Shown here in pieces: positions 50,015-59,072 of a DNA stretch of 64,000 nt. Origin of the DNA: DAOSXA01 sp964526835 (lineage in GTDB: Bacteria; Zixibacteria; MSB-5A5; GN15; FEB-12); assembly GCA_964526835.1 (NCBI GenBank), contig CAZGMK010000012.1, forward strand, positions 1 to 64,000. Direction: 5' to 3'. The translations under genes were made by a program, and so were the position numbers. The notes beneath the pieces are model-generated. The model searched no databases, was not told where the DNA came from, and saw only the letters and a program-made list of their open reading frames with translations. Positions within the stretch are counted from its first letter, which is position 1. Each line of letters begins with the position of its first letter.

Positions 50015-50869
50015 ATGACCAACATGATCATCGCCGTAGCCTCCGGCAAAGGCGGTACCGGCAAGACAACGGTGGCGGCAAACCTGGCTCGGGCCGTGGC
50101 GACACCGGCTCAGCTTTTGGATTGCGACGTAGAGGAACCCAACACACACCTCTTCCTGAAGAGTACGCACCGGACAGTCCACCCGGTATCCATTCCTGTT
50201 CCCAGGATGGACCAATCTCTGTGCGATGGGTGCGGCGAGTGCGCGCGCATCTGCCAGTTCAATGCTATCGTCGTGCCCACAGGGCGTCCGATGCTCTTTC
50301 CGGAGTTGTGCCATGGATGCGGCGGTTGCGCGCTGGTTTGTCCGACCGGCGCCATCACCGAGAGTCAGCGTCGCATTGGTGTAATCGAGACATCTCAGTC
50401 GGAAAATGTGGAGTTGATTCAGGGTCGGCTCGACGTCGGGGTACCCACCGCCCCGCCGCTGATTCGTGAGGTTGTTGCCCGCGCCCGTCCGGACCGGCTC
50501 GTTATCATCGATGCGCCGCCGGGAACGTCGTGTCCGGTCATCGCAGCGGTACGCAAGGCCGATTACGTAATACTCGTAACCGAGCCAACCCCGTTCGGAT
50601 TGAATGACCTGAAACTGGCCGTCGATATGATGCGCGAGATTGGCCGACCATTCGGCGTCCTTGTCAACCGCGTTGGGGTCGGGGACGATCGAGTCCACAG
50701 CTTCTGTGCAGAGGCAGGGATCGACATGCTACTTGATGTGCCCGATGACCGCCGCATCGCGGAAGCTTATTCTCGCGGAGAGCTCGTTGTGGAGGTCCTG
50801 CCCGAGTATCGTGAGCGATTTGCGCAGTTGTTAACCCGAATCTCTTCTTTCGCGGAGGCCCGGGCATGA
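50015..50869 (+). CDS. MinD/ParA-type ATPase with inserted two-cluster ferredoxin
   Basis: A 284-residue P-loop ATPase. The deviant Walker A SGKGGTGKTT lies near residue 10, DCDVEEPN near 38 and the switch VIIDAPPGTSCPV near 166. Between residues 60 and 115 a ferredoxin module is inserted: CDGCGECARICQ and CHGCGGCALVCPTGAI, which can bind two [4Fe-4S] clusters. This architecture occurs in ORP clusters and in Fe-S or cofactor assembly. A second copy lies downstream, with a radical SAM gene in between, so the two ATPases may form a heterodimer. ATG 50015 is used; the frame is open further upstream inside the NifX-type gene. Confidence 0.9.
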   Translation: MTNMIIAVASGKGGTGKTTVAANLARAVATPAQLLDCDVEEPNTHLFLKSTHRTVHPVSIPVPRMDQSLCDGCGECARICQFNAIVVPTGRPMLFPELCHGCGGCALVCPTGAITESQRRIGVIETSQSENVELIQGRLDVGVPTAPPLIREVVARARPDRLVIIDAPPGTSCPVIAAVRKADYVILVTEPTPFGLNDLKLAVDMMREIGRPFGVLVNRVGVGDDRVHSFCAEAGIDMLLDVPDDRRIAEAYSRGELVVEVLPEYRERFAQLLTRISSFAEARA

Positions 50870-50930
50870 TGTCGATCCGCTGTTACTCGGTCGCCGGTTG
50901 TATGAAGCAAGACGGAGATGCGGAGACAAT

Positions 50931-51875
50931 ATGAGCCCGGACTCAAGTCATATATACGGTCCGGTTATGTCGCGCCGGTTGGGACGGTCGCTGGGAGTCG
51001 ATCTGGTTCCGTTCAAGACCTGCACCTACGACTGCATTTACTGCCAATTAGGGAGAACCACCGATCACCGATGCCGACCTGAACCGTTTTTCGGCGTTGA
51101 TGAGATCATGTTCGAGTTGCAGGAAGCTGTCGGACGCGACGAGCGAATCGACTACATCAGCCTGGCCGGATCAGGCGAGCCGACGCTTAATGACTTCATT
51201 GGCGAACTGATCGATCGCATCAGGAGCGTGACGAGGATTCCCCTGACCGTATTGACGAACGGTTCGTTGTTGTGGGACCCAGGCATCCGAAAGGCGCTGG
51301 CCCCGGCCGATATCGTCCTTCCCTCCCTGGACGCCGGCTGCGAGCACATCTTCAACCGAGTCTGTCGCCCGTGTAAAGGGATCACCTTCGAGCAGGTGAC
51401 TGAGGGCCTCATCTCGTTCGCAGAGGAATTTCGCGGCGATATCTGGCTTGAGATCATGTTGCTGGAGGGCATCAACACGAGCTTGTCGGAGGTGCGGCGC
51501 ATGTCCGGCTTCGTACAGCAAATCCAACCCGAGATTGTGCAGTTGAATACGGTTGTGCGGCCGCCCGCACAGAAGCAGGCGCGAGCCGTCGGCCCGGAAC
51601 GAATGCGCAAGATTGCCGCGATGCTCGACAGCCGGGTGCAGGTTGTCGGCGTCCCGCAGGCGCCTCCGGATTCCGCATCTTTCGCGGTTGACGACGGACA
51701 GATTCTATCGTTTCTAAGACGTCGCCCCACAACCGCCGAAGACGTTGCCTCAGGCTTGGATGTTCACCGCAATGAGATCGGCAAGCGCCTTCAGGCTCTG
51801 GTTGAAAGGGGCGTTATCATTACCACTCGGCGCAACGGACGAGTGCTCTATCAGATGAGGACCAAAGATGCTTGA
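50931..51875 (+). CDS. Radical SAM protein with C-terminal winged helix
   Basis: A 314-residue protein. The opening segment YGPVMSRRLGRSLGVDLVPF and CTYDCIYC (C-x3-C-x2-C) place it in the radical SAM group resembling wyosine-type enzymes (COG0731-like). The barrel contains SLAGSGEPTLN and VLTNGSLL. The last 60 residues form a winged-helix-like domain (TTAEDVASGLDVHRNEIGKR). No tRNA-modification partner is present; it is translationally coupled to MinD-type ATPases (8-base overlap with the next gene), suggesting work on a metal cofactor or a protein in this operon. ATG 50931 has GCGGAGAC upstream; ATG 50898 is possible. Confidence 0.87.
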   Translation: MSPDSSHIYGPVMSRRLGRSLGVDLVPFKTCTYDCIYCQLGRTTDHRCRPEPFFGVDEIMFELQEAVGRDERIDYISLAGSGEPTLNDFIGELIDRIRSVTRIPLTVLTNGSLLWDPGIRKALAPADIVLPSLDAGCEHIFNRVCRPCKGITFEQVTEGLISFAEEFRGDIWLEIMLLEGINTSLSEVRRMSGFVQQIQPEIVQLNTVVRPPAQKQARAVGPERMRKIAAMLDSRVQVVGVPQAPPDSASFAVDDGQILSFLRRRPTTAEDVASGLDVHRNEIGKRLQALVERGVIITTRRNGRVLYQMRTKDA

Positions 51876-52746
51876 GGAATTGGTCGTTATCAGCGGTAAG
51901 GGCGGCACGGGGAAGACAAGCATAGCAGCATCGTTTGCCGTGCTGGCGACGTCGGCCGTAGTGGCCGACTGTGATGTTGACGCCGCCGACATGCATCTGG
52001 TGCTCAAACCGGAAGTGCTGAAGTGCCACCGGTTCTTCAGCGGTCGAGAGGCGGTAATCATACAGTCAGCCTGTGATCAGTGTGGATTGTGCCATGAGAA
52101 CTGCCGGTTCGATGCGGTAAGGATGGAGACCTCATCTGGTGGTGAGACAACGTTTGCAATCGACTCTGTCGCGTGCGAAGGCTGCGACGTATGCGTTCGC
52201 TTCTGTCCAATGCAGGCGATTGACTTCCCCGAGCAACTCTGCGGGGAGTGGATGGTCTCAAAAGCCCGATGCGGCCCTATGGTGCACGCTCGCCTGGGCG
52301 TGGCGGCGGAGAACTCAGGTAAACTCGTCAGCACGGTCCGTCAAGAGGCCCGTCGCATAGCCGAGAGCGAGGGACATTCCTTGGTGATCATCGATGGCCC
52401 GCCGGGCATAGGCTGCCCGGTGATCGCATCCTTGACCGGGACGACCAGGGCTCTGATAGTCGCCGAACCGACTGTGTCGGGTGAGCATGATCTGGGGCGG
52501 GTGCTGCAACTCACGCGGTACTTCGGTATCCCTGCCTTCGTGTGTGTGAACAAGTGGGATATAAACCCTGGGCTCACCGAGCGAATCGAACGGACGGCGG
52601 AAAACTCGGGCGCGAAAACCGTTGGACGGATTCGCTATGATACCGCCACCACCCGGGCGCAGATCGACGAACTCACGATTGTGGAAACGCATACCGCCGC
52701 CGCCGAGGATGTCTGTGAGGTGTGGCGGAGGCTGGGGTTACCGTGA
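51868..52746 (+). CDS. MinD/ParA-type ATPase with inserted two-cluster ferredoxin (second copy)
   Basis: A 292-residue paralogue of the protein at 50015. Walker A SGKGGTGKTS is near residue 8, DCDVDAADMH near 35 and IIDGPPGIGCPV near 172. The ferredoxin insert has CDQCGLCHENCRFDAV and CEGCDVCVRFCPMQAI. Sequence identity to the first copy is modest, so the two are distinct subunits. It begins within the end of the radical SAM gene and is followed by a NifX-type gene after about 100 bases. Confidence 0.9.
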   Translation: MLEELVVISGKGGTGKTSIAASFAVLATSAVVADCDVDAADMHLVLKPEVLKCHRFFSGREAVIIQSACDQCGLCHENCRFDAVRMETSSGGETTFAIDSVACEGCDVCVRFCPMQAIDFPEQLCGEWMVSKARCGPMVHARLGVAAENSGKLVSTVRQEARRIAESEGHSLVIIDGPPGIGCPVIASLTGTTRALIVAEPTVSGEHDLGRVLQLTRYFGIPAFVCVNKWDINPGLTERIERTAENSGAKTVGRIRYDTATTRAQIDELTIVETHTAAAEDVCEVWRRLGLP

Positions 52747-52847
52747 AGGACAAGTCAAACAGGTCTGTCTTCCTACAAAGGAATATCGATGACAATACTC
52801 TCCGGATTGGCATGGAACAACTGATCAGACAATAGAGAGGAAAAACA

Positions 52848-53186
52848 ATGCGCATAGCCATTCCCCTGGCCGATGGGCGCCTGGCCCTGCATTTCGGCCA
52901 CTGTGAACGATTCGCTATGATTGACGTTGACGAAGAGTGCAAAGAGATCGCAGACCGTCGCGACATTGCGGCGCCTGCTCACCAGCCCGGTCTGCTGCCG
53001 CCCTGGCTGGCCGAAAGAGGAGCCGATATAATCATCGCTGGTGGGATGGGGCAGAGAGCCCAGGCGCTGTTTGCTGAGCACGGCATCAAGGTGGTAGTCG
53101 GCGCCTCAGCTGATTCTCCGGAGAGGATAGTAAATCAGTATCTGCAGGGTGTTCTTGTTACCGGCGACAACCTGTGCGACCATTAG
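52848..53186 (+). CDS. NifX/NifB-type protein (single domain)
   Basis: A 112-residue dinitrogenase-cofactor-family protein: MRIAIPLADGRLALHFGHCE, DIAAPAHQPGLLPPWLAERG, IIAGGMGQRAQALF, then VLVTGDNLCDH. The HFGHC motif is the usual cofactor-side His/Cys region of small NifX-like proteins paired with MinD ATPases. It has a good ribosome site (AGAGAGGAAAA) and ends the ORP-like operon. It is the fourth such domain in the locus. Confidence 0.92.
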   Translation: MRIAIPLADGRLALHFGHCERFAMIDVDEECKEIADRRDIAAPAHQPGLLPPWLAERGADIIIAGGMGQRAQALFAEHGIKVVVGASADSPERIVNQYLQGVLVTGDNLCDH

Positions 53187-53314
53187 CAGCCGAATATCGG
53201 AGACGGCAACTTCACAACGGTAGATTGCTCGGCGGTTGCGGTCGATGTGACCAATGTCCGCATAGCCTCGCAGGCGAGACTGTCCGGCTCAACCGCCGTT
53301 GTGAAGGCATAGCG

Positions 53315-53336
53315 ACGGCGGAAATCACGCCGCCGT
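53315..53336. terminator. Hairpin after the ORP-like operon
   Basis: ACGGCGG (53315-53321) pairs with CCGCCGT (53330-53336) over an 8-base loop, about 130 bases after the last gene and between converging genes. There is no T-run, so termination is only suggested. Confidence 0.35.
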
Positions 53337-53434
53337 GTGAAACTCTGAAATCGTGACTGGTAGGTGAACGTGACTACACTGCTGGGGTGGCGGCTCGAGA
53401 GTGCGGTCGTCGGTTACGGCAGGCACTTGACTAC

Positions 53435-55567
53435 TTACCAGCAGGCCTGCACCTGAGATGACCTCTCCTTCTGGTCCTTCTCATCGAGCAGGGTGCAGCC
53501 TTCAATCAGGATGGCGTCAATGGAGCGACTATTGTTGGGCGGAGGGATGTCCTCCGGCCTGACTGGCTCAATACTCCATACCCCTTGCCGCCACCCGATG
53601 GCGCTGAAGACCGCCTCGGCCCCGATAAGCCCTCCCGATTCGGCGTAGATGAGTTGTCCACCGGTGATGTAAACAGTCAATTGCGCCTTCAGTCCTGTCA
53701 CGCTGATGAGAGCCGTCTTTTCTGCAGACCGCATGGCCTGAAGCAGGTCGATGACATTCATGTCGGCCAATGAGCCGTGAGTGCCCAGTCCCTGAGTGAG
53801 CTTCCGCCTGTGGTCACGTTCAGTTTCCAGTCGCTGCCGGATTCTCTCCATCTTGACCCTGAGCAGGTCTTGGCTTCCAGCTATCGGGCAGATGTCCTCT
53901 ATCCCGTGGTGGTAGAGATCGGCCAGATCCGCCATGATCGTGTGCTCGACAAGAAGCAGCGTAGGAATCTGATCGTAGACAATCCCGCGTGCGATGAGAT
54001 TGCTGACTCGGTGCGATACCAGCTCCGGGGTGCCCGGAAGGACCAGAATCAACATGTCCGGTTGATCCTGGCGGTATGCTTGAACAAACTCATGTACGGT
54101 GGTTCGAGTCATTACTTCGAAAGCGGAGTTACGCAGGGCTTCGTCAGGTCTTGCTTGCTGACCCGGCGAACACAGTACCAGGACACGATAGCCTCCCTCG
54201 GAAGATTCCGCAGGGACAATATGCTCCCCTATAATGTCCAGAAAGACCTTGACTACATCTTCCAGGAACAGCCGGCCGACTTGATCCGAAACCGTCTGGC
54301 TGAGCGAGACAAACGTAGTCTCCTCTATGAACGGCAGCTCAGGCCACCGTTCGAGACAGAAATCCACCAGCGTCAGGATATTCGCGGCCACCCTGCCGGC
54401 TTCTTGCGAGTCGATGATCGGACCGTACAGCTGCCGCAGACCAGCCACTACATCAGGCGAGTAATTCATCGACTCCAAGCCACTCGCGATCATGCGGACA
54501 GGTTTCCTGGGATCGCCGGCATCGGGCGTCTCGCCAAGGAAGAAGTCGCATAGATCATATAGATGGGAGCAGGTATCCAGCACCAATTGTTCTTGTTCCG
54601 TTAAGTCGAGCCGCTCGGCAATGGCGCTCGACAATTCGATCGCCTTCGAAGATGGCGGGGCTTGAATATCGGCCAGGGCGGTCTGCCTGACCAGTCCCAG
54701 GGCATCCAGCAGCAGTCTCCTTCCCCGTCGGTGACCGCCGCCGATGATATCGCCGATCCTCCGGTAGGCTCGGATCGCAGTTTCCGGATAGAGGGAAACA
54801 CATTCACGGACGAAATCGGAATAGTCCCGGTCGGGTTCATGCCTTATCAGAATCCGCTTTACAGCATGACTATTGATTACCTCTGATGCTTCTGTGACTG
54901 AGTTCATAACAAACACTGTCCAGCCTTCCTCGGCCAGCGCACGACACAGCAGTCGATCGGCCTGAGGAAAACTGGTGACCACCAGCATGCTGCGGGCATC
55001 GTCTTCCGCCGGTGCGGGATCTTCAGTAGTCTGCTGATCGACGGGCTCCGCGGCCCTCGGCGAATAAACAGAATCGATCGCCCTGCGTAATTGGTCCGGC
55101 AGACAGAAGTGTAATTGCGGCGTTAGATCGGGGCAAATGCCTCGTATCTGATCAGCCAGACTACGGTCGGGTGCACAAGGGCAGGCCACGTATAGGAACT
55201 GCGTTGAGTCGTCGACTGCGAAGGGGATAATGAGAAGGCGGCGCGCATCTTCCTCACCTATCAATTTCGTCGCTTCGGGAGATATCTCGGCGGCATCCAG
55301 ATCAATGACACGGCAGTCTAGCTCTTTTCCGATTGCATCCAGAAAGTCGCTCCGATTCACCTGACCGGTACTACAAAGATGCTCGACGTAGGGCTCGCCG
55401 TTTTGATCCTGGTGCTCCATAGCAAAAAGGATTGCGTCTTCGTCCGCCAATCCGTGACGGAGAAGGATCGTATCATAGGCGACAGGATCTGCTGTCGACG
55501 GGTCACTGTCCTTGATTCTGCTTTTCTGTTGCACCTTTCGAGTCACTCTCAATGCAATTTTCTGCAC
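53435..55567 (-). CDS. Multi-domain regulator: MshEN-like, receiver-like and DUF4388 domains
   Basis: A 710-residue cytoplasmic protein. Residues 28-170 resemble the MshEN/GspE N-terminal domain, a c-di-GMP-binding fold in type II/IV ATPases (LLRHGLADEDAILFAMEHQD; RRLLIIPFAVDD). Residues 190-280 are a receiver-like alpha/beta unit without a clear phospho-Asp. Residues 300-440 are all-helical, like a degenerate HD domain. Residues 455-570 form a second receiver-like unit (VLVLCSPGQQARPDEALRNS, MLILVLPGTPELVS), and the C-terminus is a DUF4388 domain (SLADMNVIDLLQAM; VYITGGQLIYAES). Proteins of this sort occur in delta-proteobacteria and FCB bacteria, perhaps in motility or surface control. It follows the asparagine synthetase gene on the same strand after 241 bases of unremarkable sequence. 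Confidence 0.7.
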   Translation of the reverse strand: MQKIALRVTRKVQQKSRIKDSDPSTADPVAYDTILLRHGLADEDAILFAMEHQDQNGEPYVEHLCSTGQVNRSDFLDAIGKELDCRVIDLDAAEISPEATKLIGEEDARRLLIIPFAVDDSTQFLYVACPCAPDRSLADQIRGICPDLTPQLHFCLPDQLRRAIDSVYSPRAAEPVDQQTTEDPAPAEDDARSMLVVTSFPQADRLLCRALAEEGWTVFVMNSVTEASEVINSHAVKRILIRHEPDRDYSDFVRECVSLYPETAIRAYRRIGDIIGGGHRRGRRLLLDALGLVRQTALADIQAPPSSKAIELSSAIAERLDLTEQEQLVLDTCSHLYDLCDFFLGETPDAGDPRKPVRMIASGLESMNYSPDVVAGLRQLYGPIIDSQEAGRVAANILTLVDFCLERWPELPFIEETTFVSLSQTVSDQVGRLFLEDVVKVFLDIIGEHIVPAESSEGGYRVLVLCSPGQQARPDEALRNSAFEVMTRTTVHEFVQAYRQDQPDMLILVLPGTPELVSHRVSNLIARGIVYDQIPTLLLVEHTIMADLADLYHHGIEDICPIAGSQDLLRVKMERIRQRLETERDHRRKLTQGLGTHGSLADMNVIDLLQAMRSAEKTALISVTGLKAQLTVYITGGQLIYAESGGLIGAEAVFSAIGWRQGVWSIEPVRPEDIPPPNNSRSIDAILIEGCTLLDEKDQKERSSQVQACW

Positions 55568-55808
55568 CTTGGCGGACCTGCTACATTAGAGTCAGGGCGC
55601 GCTCGTGGTTTTTGAGGCCCGATGTCTAACCTATGAAGCGAGCACAACGGAGAGTCTGGTTTCGGTTCGCATGCATCTTCACCGATATTGTCGGCAGAAC
55701 CAATCAACTCCATGAGTGTTTGGGCAGGAGGTACGCACAGATTCGTCGATGAGGTGGCCGATGGTGGGAGGACGACCCCGGATTCGCTCCTTCTCCGGGC
55801 AGGCGACC

Positions 55809-57815
55809 CTACGCTCGCACCGCCGGCTCGGACGAACTCGTCCGTGCAATCGGCGCGTCGTTGTCCTCCACAAAATGGCGCTGGAGAAACTGGACGCCGA
55901 TGATGTGGTTGATCAGAGCATCCTTCCGCGTCAGGGACACCGGGTCCTGATCATTTCGATACTCCTCTATAAAGTCTCGCAGGCGCCCTGCATCGAAAAT
56001 TCCCGCCTCTCCCACGACCTCATCGCCCGCATACTCATCGAGCAGGGCGCCGACGGCATTCCGCTTCCCCTCCGACGTGTGTCCGGGAGGAGCCATGAAG
56101 GCGAACTTCTGCCGTTTGTACAGCACCTCCGGCAGGATGTTCTTCATGGCTTCACGAAGAATGTATTTCTCGGTGTTGCCGCGAATACGCAGGTGGGGTG
56201 GAATGCGTGTAGCCAGTTCGGCGACATGATGATCGAGGAAGGCCGGGCGGGACTCCATAGCGTTGGCCATGTCGACGCGATCACCGCCCCAGTTCAGAAT
56301 CTGGCACTCGAGCATCGTCTTGCTCCAGGTGTACTGGGCGATATCAAGCGGATGGCGACCTTCGATCATTCTCGCATCCAGCGCCTCGGCGATGGCCGCA
56401 ACCGGGTCGTAGTCAGCCACCGATGCCAGGACATCGTCCGACAACAGGGGAGCCGCCAGTTCAAGTGTCTGCATCCACGGCTGGATCCAGGAGGGAGTGA
56501 ATCCGCAGATCTTTTCGAAGGCGGGATGCGTGGCCTCCTGTTCGGCCAGTATCGCTCCCCGGAACAGAGCGTTGCTTTTGTCCATAGCCTGAAGCATTGC
56601 CTGCCGCTCCTCTTCGGGACGGTCGCCCATGCCATGTCGGAACATATCGCGTTTCAAAGCGGGATACCCGCCGAACAGCTCGTCAGCCCCTTCTCCCGTA
56701 ACGACTACCTTGTATCCACACTCGTGAACCCGGCGGCTCATGCACCACTTGGCCACGCCCAAAGTGTTGTAGAAAGTGCGTTCGGCGTGCCACATCGTAC
56801 TGCGGTAATTATCGCCGTAGAGATCGTCCGCGGTGAGGTTGAGCACTTCCTGGTCGGCCTGTGTTCGACGAGCCATCTCCCGAGCGATAGCGGCTTCGTC
56901 ATAGGCATCGTGATCAAAACTGATGGTGAATGCCTTCACCGGTGCTTGCTGAACCGATGACGCCAACCCCAGCATCGAGCAACTGTCGATGCCGCCGGAG
57001 AGATAACAGCCGACCGGTACGTCGGCTTCGAGTCGGAATAAGACCGCTTCGAGAAGCTCATCGCGAACCTGCCGGGCATACTCCTGCTCAGAGTAGCCGT
57101 CTCGCAGATCCTCGCGACGGGGAAAATCGAGATCCCAGTAACGTTTCTCACGAACATGCAGGCTACCGCCGTCTTTGTCGACGATCAGCATATGTCCGGG
57201 TTTCATCGCATGGATACCCTCGAAGGCTGTCGTGCCCGGAACCATCGTGTGCATCAACTGATGCAGCAGGCCGGGTCGTGACAAGCGTCGCGGTATCCGA
57301 GAGATCGCGAACAGGGCCTTTATCTCCGAAGCCCAGTAGATTGTCCCGTCCCTGACCGTGTAGAACAGCGGTTTGATGCCGAATCGATCACGGACCATGA
57401 TAAGTCGATCCCGGCGGCCGTCGTAGACTGTGAAGGCGAACTCCCCGCGCAGGTGGTCGACGAAATCCAGCCCGTGGCGGTCATACAGGTGGAGAGCGAT
57501 CTCGGAGTCCGACTTCGTACGAAAGCGGCCGCCATCACAAATCAGGTTGGCGCGGATGCGCTTGTAGTCGTAGAATTCACCGTTTCCGGTTATAACCGTC
57601 CCGGCCTCATCGGGCCCGTGAATCGGCTGGTCGCCGGTATTGAGATCAATGATGGAGAGACGAGCGTGTCCCATGGCGATCCCGCTGTCGGCATCGATGT
57701 GGTAACCAACGCCGTCGGGTCCACGATGACGAAGGCGATCCACCATAGAGGCCAGGTCGCTCCGGACCGAATCACCGAAACGGTGCGTCGAGTAGAATCC
57801 TGCTATGCCACACAT
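55809..57815 (-). CDS. asnB: Asparagine synthetase (glutamine-hydrolysing), AsnB type
   Basis: Makes asparagine from aspartate, ATP and glutamine-derived ammonia. The start is ATG 57815, fixing the nucleophile Cys2 in MCGIAGFY; upstream codons in frame are not used. The class II glutaminase domain (2-215) includes RLSIIDL, GNGEFYDYK and RGEFAFTVYD. The synthetase domain (about 230-600) has the pyrophosphate loop YLSGGIDSCSML and VVTGEGADELFGGY. Length 668 is within the range of bacterial AsnB. It begins 1 base after the aspartate transcarbamoylase stop, so the two are translationally coupled; both use aspartate. The substrate might be a relative of aspartate, but nothing seen requires that. 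Confidence 0.93.
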   Translation of the reverse strand: MCGIAGFYSTHRFGDSVRSDLASMVDRLRHRGPDGVGYHIDADSGIAMGHARLSIIDLNTGDQPIHGPDEAGTVITGNGEFYDYKRIRANLICDGGRFRTKSDSEIALHLYDRHGLDFVDHLRGEFAFTVYDGRRDRLIMVRDRFGIKPLFYTVRDGTIYWASEIKALFAISRIPRRLSRPGLLHQLMHTMVPGTTAFEGIHAMKPGHMLIVDKDGGSLHVREKRYWDLDFPRREDLRDGYSEQEYARQVRDELLEAVLFRLEADVPVGCYLSGGIDSCSMLGLASSVQQAPVKAFTISFDHDAYDEAAIAREMARRTQADQEVLNLTADDLYGDNYRSTMWHAERTFYNTLGVAKWCMSRRVHECGYKVVVTGEGADELFGGYPALKRDMFRHGMGDRPEEERQAMLQAMDKSNALFRGAILAEQEATHPAFEKICGFTPSWIQPWMQTLELAAPLLSDDVLASVADYDPVAAIAEALDARMIEGRHPLDIAQYTWSKTMLECQILNWGGDRVDMANAMESRPAFLDHHVAELATRIPPHLRIRGNTEKYILREAMKNILPEVLYKRQKFAFMAPPGHTSEGKRNAVGALLDEYAGDEVVGEAGIFDAGRLRDFIEEYRNDQDPVSLTRKDALINHIIGVQFLQRHFVEDNDAPIARTSSSEPAVRA

Positions 57816-57816
57816 G

Positions 57817-58950
57817 CTATTTGACTTCGCCTTCCGTTTTGAGAATCGCCTTGACGGACTTCCCCTCTGAGGTGCTGAAAGGGATCGCCTTGGGGAGTCG
57901 GTCAAAACAGTCGAGCGTCGCGATCAACAGGGCCTGACGTATGAATACGGCCCCATGTGCCTGCGTAAAGTATAGGTTGCGATCGGTTTCATCCAGGCTG
58001 GTGCTCAATTCATCCAGACGAGCCAGCGGATGCAGCACCACTGCGCCCTTCTTGAAGTTGCTCTTGTTATGCAACCGGTAACGGGAATCCAGAGTGCGGT
58101 AACTGTCGCCCAGGAACGCAATTGAATTCATGTAGATGACATCGAGAGAGCTGAGAACATTGGTGACGTCGTTGGTAACATCATACGGCACTCCGGACTT
58201 GTCGATCTTTTCCTGGAGATATGCGCCGAACGGGTCGGCCATCTCGGAGACGATCGAAATGCGATTAATGGCATGGCCGAACAGCAGTGACATTTCCAGA
58301 AAGCTGCGTACTGCCCGCATGGAGCCGGGTGTGCCGAGTATACCAAGATGAATCTTCTTGTCGCCAGATACCTTGTGAGCGAGGTATGGATGCCACTTGA
58401 GTATGGCGTACCAGTCGGCCATCGCCTGAGTCGGGTGTTCTCCCGTACCGTTGCCCGCGTTAATCAACGGCAGTCGAAGTTTGCTGCTGATTTGCTTGAC
58501 CGCATCGGTAGCGGTGTGACGCATCACAACCAGATCACCGTAGGCGTTCAGCATCTCGCCGATGTCCGCCAGTGACTCGCCCTTGGCCACACCGGTGGTT
58601 TTGGCGTCGGGGATTGTGATCACCTTGCCGTCCAGTCGCAAAACGGCGCTCTCGAATGATAGACGGGTTCGCGTTGAGGCTTCGAAGAACGCCGTAATAA
58701 CGATCTTGCCATCCAGCGGGTGGCTCGATGCAATCTCGGTCGTTTCCAGCAGGGCGGCGAAACGGCAGAGCTCGTGCACCAGATCCTTGTCGAATTGATC
58801 GACCGAGACGGTTGACCGCCCGACGAGTTGACCGAGCAAATCCAGGTCGATGGCGTTATCATCGCTCAGTAGCTTGTCGGGGTGCGGCCGAAGGCCGGGG
58901 CCTTCGGTCAGAACCTGAATGGCCTTTGAGTTATTTCCGTTGTTGTCCAT
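57817..58950 (-). CDS. pyrB: Aspartate carbamoyltransferase catalytic subunit
   Basis: Condenses carbamoyl phosphate with aspartate in pyrimidine synthesis. The carbamoyl-phosphate loop is STRTRLSFESA, the mobile Lys loop TGVAKGESLAD, HPTQAMADWY follows, and HPLARLDELS with FTQAHGAVFIRQALL matches the aspartate-binding end (HPLPR in most). A 377-residue length includes about 60 extra N-terminal residues compared with E. coli PyrB, and no regulatory PyrI gene is nearby. Its ATG overlaps the stop of a 40-residue membrane peptide gene (TAATG), and asnB follows with a 1-base gap. The link to a symporter and MarR regulator suggests control by an imported metabolite. Confidence 0.93.
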   Translation of the reverse strand: MDNNGNNSKAIQVLTEGPGLRPHPDKLLSDDNAIDLDLLGQLVGRSTVSVDQFDKDLVHELCRFAALLETTEIASSHPLDGKIVITAFFEASTRTRLSFESAVLRLDGKVITIPDAKTTGVAKGESLADIGEMLNAYGDLVVMRHTATDAVKQISSKLRLPLINAGNGTGEHPTQAMADWYAILKWHPYLAHKVSGDKKIHLGILGTPGSMRAVRSFLEMSLLFGHAINRISIVSEMADPFGAYLQEKIDKSGVPYDVTNDVTNVLSSLDVIYMNSIAFLGDSYRTLDSRYRLHNKSNFKKGAVVLHPLARLDELSTSLDETDRNLYFTQAHGAVFIRQALLIATLDCFDRLPKAIPFSTSEGKSVKAILKTEGEVK

Positions 58951-59072
58951 TACCAGACTTTCCCTTTCTTGAAGTCGTTGATAAGAAGCACTATCAGGGT
59001 CAGTGCTCCGGCAGCGGTCAAAATGAGCGCAGCTGTTATCAGGGCCGTGAAAAACGTCTGAGAGAAAAGCAT
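58950..59072 (-). CDS. Small single-helix membrane protein, symporter accessory type
   Basis: A 40-residue protein beginning MLFSQTFFTALITAALILTA and ending FKKGKVW: one hydrophobic helix with a basic C-terminus, so a predicted single-pass membrane peptide with its tail inside. Its start codon overlaps the symporter stop and its stop overlaps the pyrB start, both as TAATG, so all three are translationally coupled. AGGGGAG supplies a ribosome site. Small peptides like this accompany sodium:solute symporters in several phyla and are thought to be accessory subunits. Confidence 0.8.
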   Translation of the reverse strand: MLFSQTFFTALITAALILTAAGALTLIVLLINDFKKGKVW

